A DNA stretch of 7,184 nt from contig JALAGK010000053.1 in the NCBI GenBank assembly GCA_022712475.1, forward strand, positions 1 through 7,184. The letters are read 5' to 3'. This DNA is from Enterobacteriaceae bacterium. Its GTDB lineage: Bacteria; Pseudomonadota; Gammaproteobacteria; Enterobacterales; Enterobacteriaceae. Positions 6,151 through 7,184 of this stretch are shown here, piece after piece. Each line of letters begins with the position of its first letter. The first letter of the stretch is position 1. A model generated the notes under the pieces. That model did no database searches, was not told where the DNA came from, and worked only from the letters and a program-made list of their open reading frames with translations. Made by a program: the position numbers and the translations under genes.

Positions 6151-7184
6151 ATGAGCGCGGGAAGCCCGAATTTCACATTACGCCGTTTGGCGGCCTTATC
6201 GCTGGTAAGCCTGTGGCTTGCTGGTTGTTCCAGTAATAACTCGCAGGCGCCTATCAGTTCGGTTGGTAGCGGTGGTGCCAGTACGGGCGGTGAGGGCAGT
6301 GGTGGGATGCTGGTCAGTCAGCCGCCACCCATTCAAAATCAGACGCAGCAGGCTCCAGTCGCGCAGCAGCCGCAGATTCAGCCGGTTCAACCCGTGCAAT
6401 CGCAGCCTGTCGCGGTGCAGTCACAGCCGGTCCAGACCCAGCCGGTCCAGACCCAGAACGGTCGCATTGTATATAACCGTAGCTATGGCAATATCCCTAA
6501 AGGTAGCTATACCGGTGGGGATACCTATACCGTCAAGCGCGGCGATACGCTTTTCTATATTGCCTGGATTACGGGCAATGACTTCCGTGACCTTGCACAG
6601 CGTAACAACATTCCCGAGCCTTACAGCCTGAATGTTGGACAAACATTGCAGGTTGGTAATGCCTCCGGCGGTACGATTACAGGTGGTAATGCCATTACAC
6701 AGGCCGATGCTGCGGCGCAGGGAGTAAGTACTGCACAAAATTCAAACGCAGTTGTTGCGTCAAAACCGACAATTACGTATTCTGAAGATTCAGGTGAACA
6801 GAGTGCTAATAAAATGTTGCCCGGCAACCAGAGCAGCGGAACGATCGTGGCTCCGGTAACGGCGCCGACAGTTAGCACAACCGAAACCACTGCCAGCAGT
6901 TCGTCAACCAGTTCGCCGATTTCAACGTGGCGCTGGCCAACGAGTGGCAATATTATCGAACCGTTTTCTGCTGCCGAAGGTGGCAATAAGGGGATCGATA
7001 TCGCAGGGTCGAAAGGCCAGGCTATCACCGCGACCGCCGATGGGCGTGTCGTGTATGCTGGCAACGCGCTGCGCGGTTACGGGAATCTGATTATCGTCAA
7101 ACATAATGACGACTACCTGAGTGCCTACGCCCATAACGATACAATGCTGGTCCGGGAACAACAAGAAGTTAAGGCGGGGCAGAA
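6151..7184 (+). CDS. nlpD: Murein hydrolase activator NlpD, 3' end cut by the window
   Basis: Outer-membrane lipoprotein that activates the amidase AmiC to split septal peptidoglycan during daughter-cell separation. The frame is open from the ATG at 6151 to the right edge (344 codons of about 379 in E. coli), with no stop. The lipoprotein signal peptide has RR at 11-12, a hydrophobic core, and the lipobox LAGC with the acylated cysteine at 26. A low-complexity Gln/Pro/Val linker runs through about residues 60-105. A LysM peptidoglycan-binding domain follows at about 126-169 ([19 protein letters not shown]). A Ser/Thr/Pro-rich linker leads to a LytM/M23 domain from about residue 260 ([13 protein letters not shown]). 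The first zinc-ligand position of active M23 enzymes is Asn279 here (NKGID), consistent with a non-catalytic regulator. Relative to E. coli the region after QADAA is two residues shorter (VSTAQNS). Translation from an upstream in-frame ATG at 6076 is possible but less likely. Confidence 0.97.
   Translation, partial: MSAGSPNFTLRRLAALSLVSLWLAGCSSNNSQAPISSVGSGGASTGGEGSGGMLVSQPPPIQNQTQQAPVAQQPQIQPVQPVQSQPVAVQSQPVQTQPVQTQNGRIVYNRSYGNIPKGSYTGGDTYTVKRGDTLFYIAWITGNDFRDLAQRNNIPEPYSLNVGQTLQVGNASGGTITGGNAITQADAAAQGVSTAQNSNAVVASKPTITYSEDSGEQSANKMLPGNQSSGTIVAPVTAPTVSTTETTASSSSTSSPISTWRWPTSGNIIEPFSAAEGGNKGIDIAGSKGQAITATADGRVVYAGNALRGYGNLIIVKHNDDYLSAYAHNDTMLVREQQEVKAGQ
6424..6456 (+). repeat. 15-base tandem repeat in the nlpD linker
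   Basis: CAGCCGGTCCAGACC occurs twice back to back (6424-6438 and 6439-6453) and is followed by CAG (6454-6456). It encodes QPVQT twice. More degenerate Gln-Pro-Val units precede it from about 6367. The copies are identical at DNA level, which suggests a recent duplication by slippage and a likely source of length variation between strains. Confidence 0.9.
6755..6783 (+). promoter_or_regulatory. rpoSp: Main rpoS promoter, embedded in nlpD
   Basis: TTGCGT (6755-6760) and TATTCT (6778-6783) are separated by exactly 17 bases and lie within nlpD codons 202-211. In E. coli the main rpoS promoter is inside nlpD, about 570 bases upstream of rpoS, at this same point of the coding sequence (the TYS codons after the LysM domain). 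The expected start is near 6790-6792. The transcript would include the rest of nlpD as the long rpoS 5' leader, which is the target of the DsrA, RprA and ArcZ small RNAs near rpoS (beyond this window). The identification rests on position and box spacing; rpoS itself is not visible. Confidence 0.75.

Noticed and set aside
5934..6176. 80-codon minus-strand frame covering most of the pcm-nlpD spacer
   Set aside because: It starts with GTG inside nlpD, has no Shine-Dalgarno sequence and shows no recognisable motif.
6218..6631. 137-codon Arg/Ser-rich + strand frame inside nlpD
   Set aside because: It is the out-of-frame reading of the nlpD Gln/Pro linker and LysM region; the true frame continues unbroken from 6151 to the window edge.
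6621..7064. 147-codon minus-strand open frame opposite nlpD
   Set aside because: It is opposite conserved LysM, linker and LytM coding sequence, is low in complexity and resembles no family I know; a shadow frame.

Overview
This is a chromosomal housekeeping segment from an enterobacterium of the Enterobacteriaceae. The products line up nearly residue for residue with the Escherichia coli proteins as I remember them, and the order is the familiar cysN-cysC-ygbE-ftsB-ispD-ispF-truD-surE-pcm-nlpD block that lies just upstream of rpoS. The substitutions, a two-residue contraction in NlpD, a one-residue contraction in TruD and a divergent pcm-nlpD spacer show that it is not E. coli itself. I cannot name the genus from sequence alone. 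All genes are on the + strand and I see no insertion sequence, integrase, tRNA, rRNA or CRISPR array.

Layout. Positions 1-1379 hold the end of the sulfate-activation operon: the C-terminal half of cysN (ATP sulfurylase GTPase subunit, cut by the left edge) overlapping cysC (APS kinase). Positions 1380-1755 hold a GC-rich hairpin and then ygbE, a small inner-membrane protein of the DUF3561 family. A 166-base gap (1756-1921) with a candidate promoter leads into a tightly packed run from 1922 to 5848: ftsB (divisome), ispD and ispF (two MEP-pathway isoprenoid enzymes), truD (tRNA pseudouridine synthase), surE (5'/3'-nucleotidase) and pcm (protein repair methyltransferase). From ispD to pcm every junction overlaps (1, 4, 20 and 7 bases), so translational coupling is likely. 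A 302-base spacer (5849-6150) with no convincing gene but several adjoining inverted repeats precedes nlpD. NlpD is a lipoprotein activator of cell-wall amidase and is cut by the right edge, so its reading frame has no stop inside the window.

How they work together. cysN and cysC turn sulfate into PAPS. ftsB and nlpD both act in cell division: FtsB in the FtsQ-FtsB-FtsL core, NlpD in activating AmiC for septal peptidoglycan splitting. ispD and ispF supply isoprenoids, including undecaprenyl phosphate for wall synthesis. surE and pcm are stress-survival and repair functions sitting just ahead of the stationary-phase sigma-factor gene rpoS. The main rpoS promoter is embedded in nlpD, and a well-matched copy is visible at 6755-6783, so the end of nlpD also serves as the rpoS leader.

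Assessment. The window is mostly ordinary, well-described biology. The items most worth a second look are the hairpin cluster in the pcm-nlpD spacer, the apparently altered CRP-site region upstream of the rpoS promoter, and an in-frame upstream start for nlpD. I found no evidence of a novel defence, mobile or biosynthetic system.
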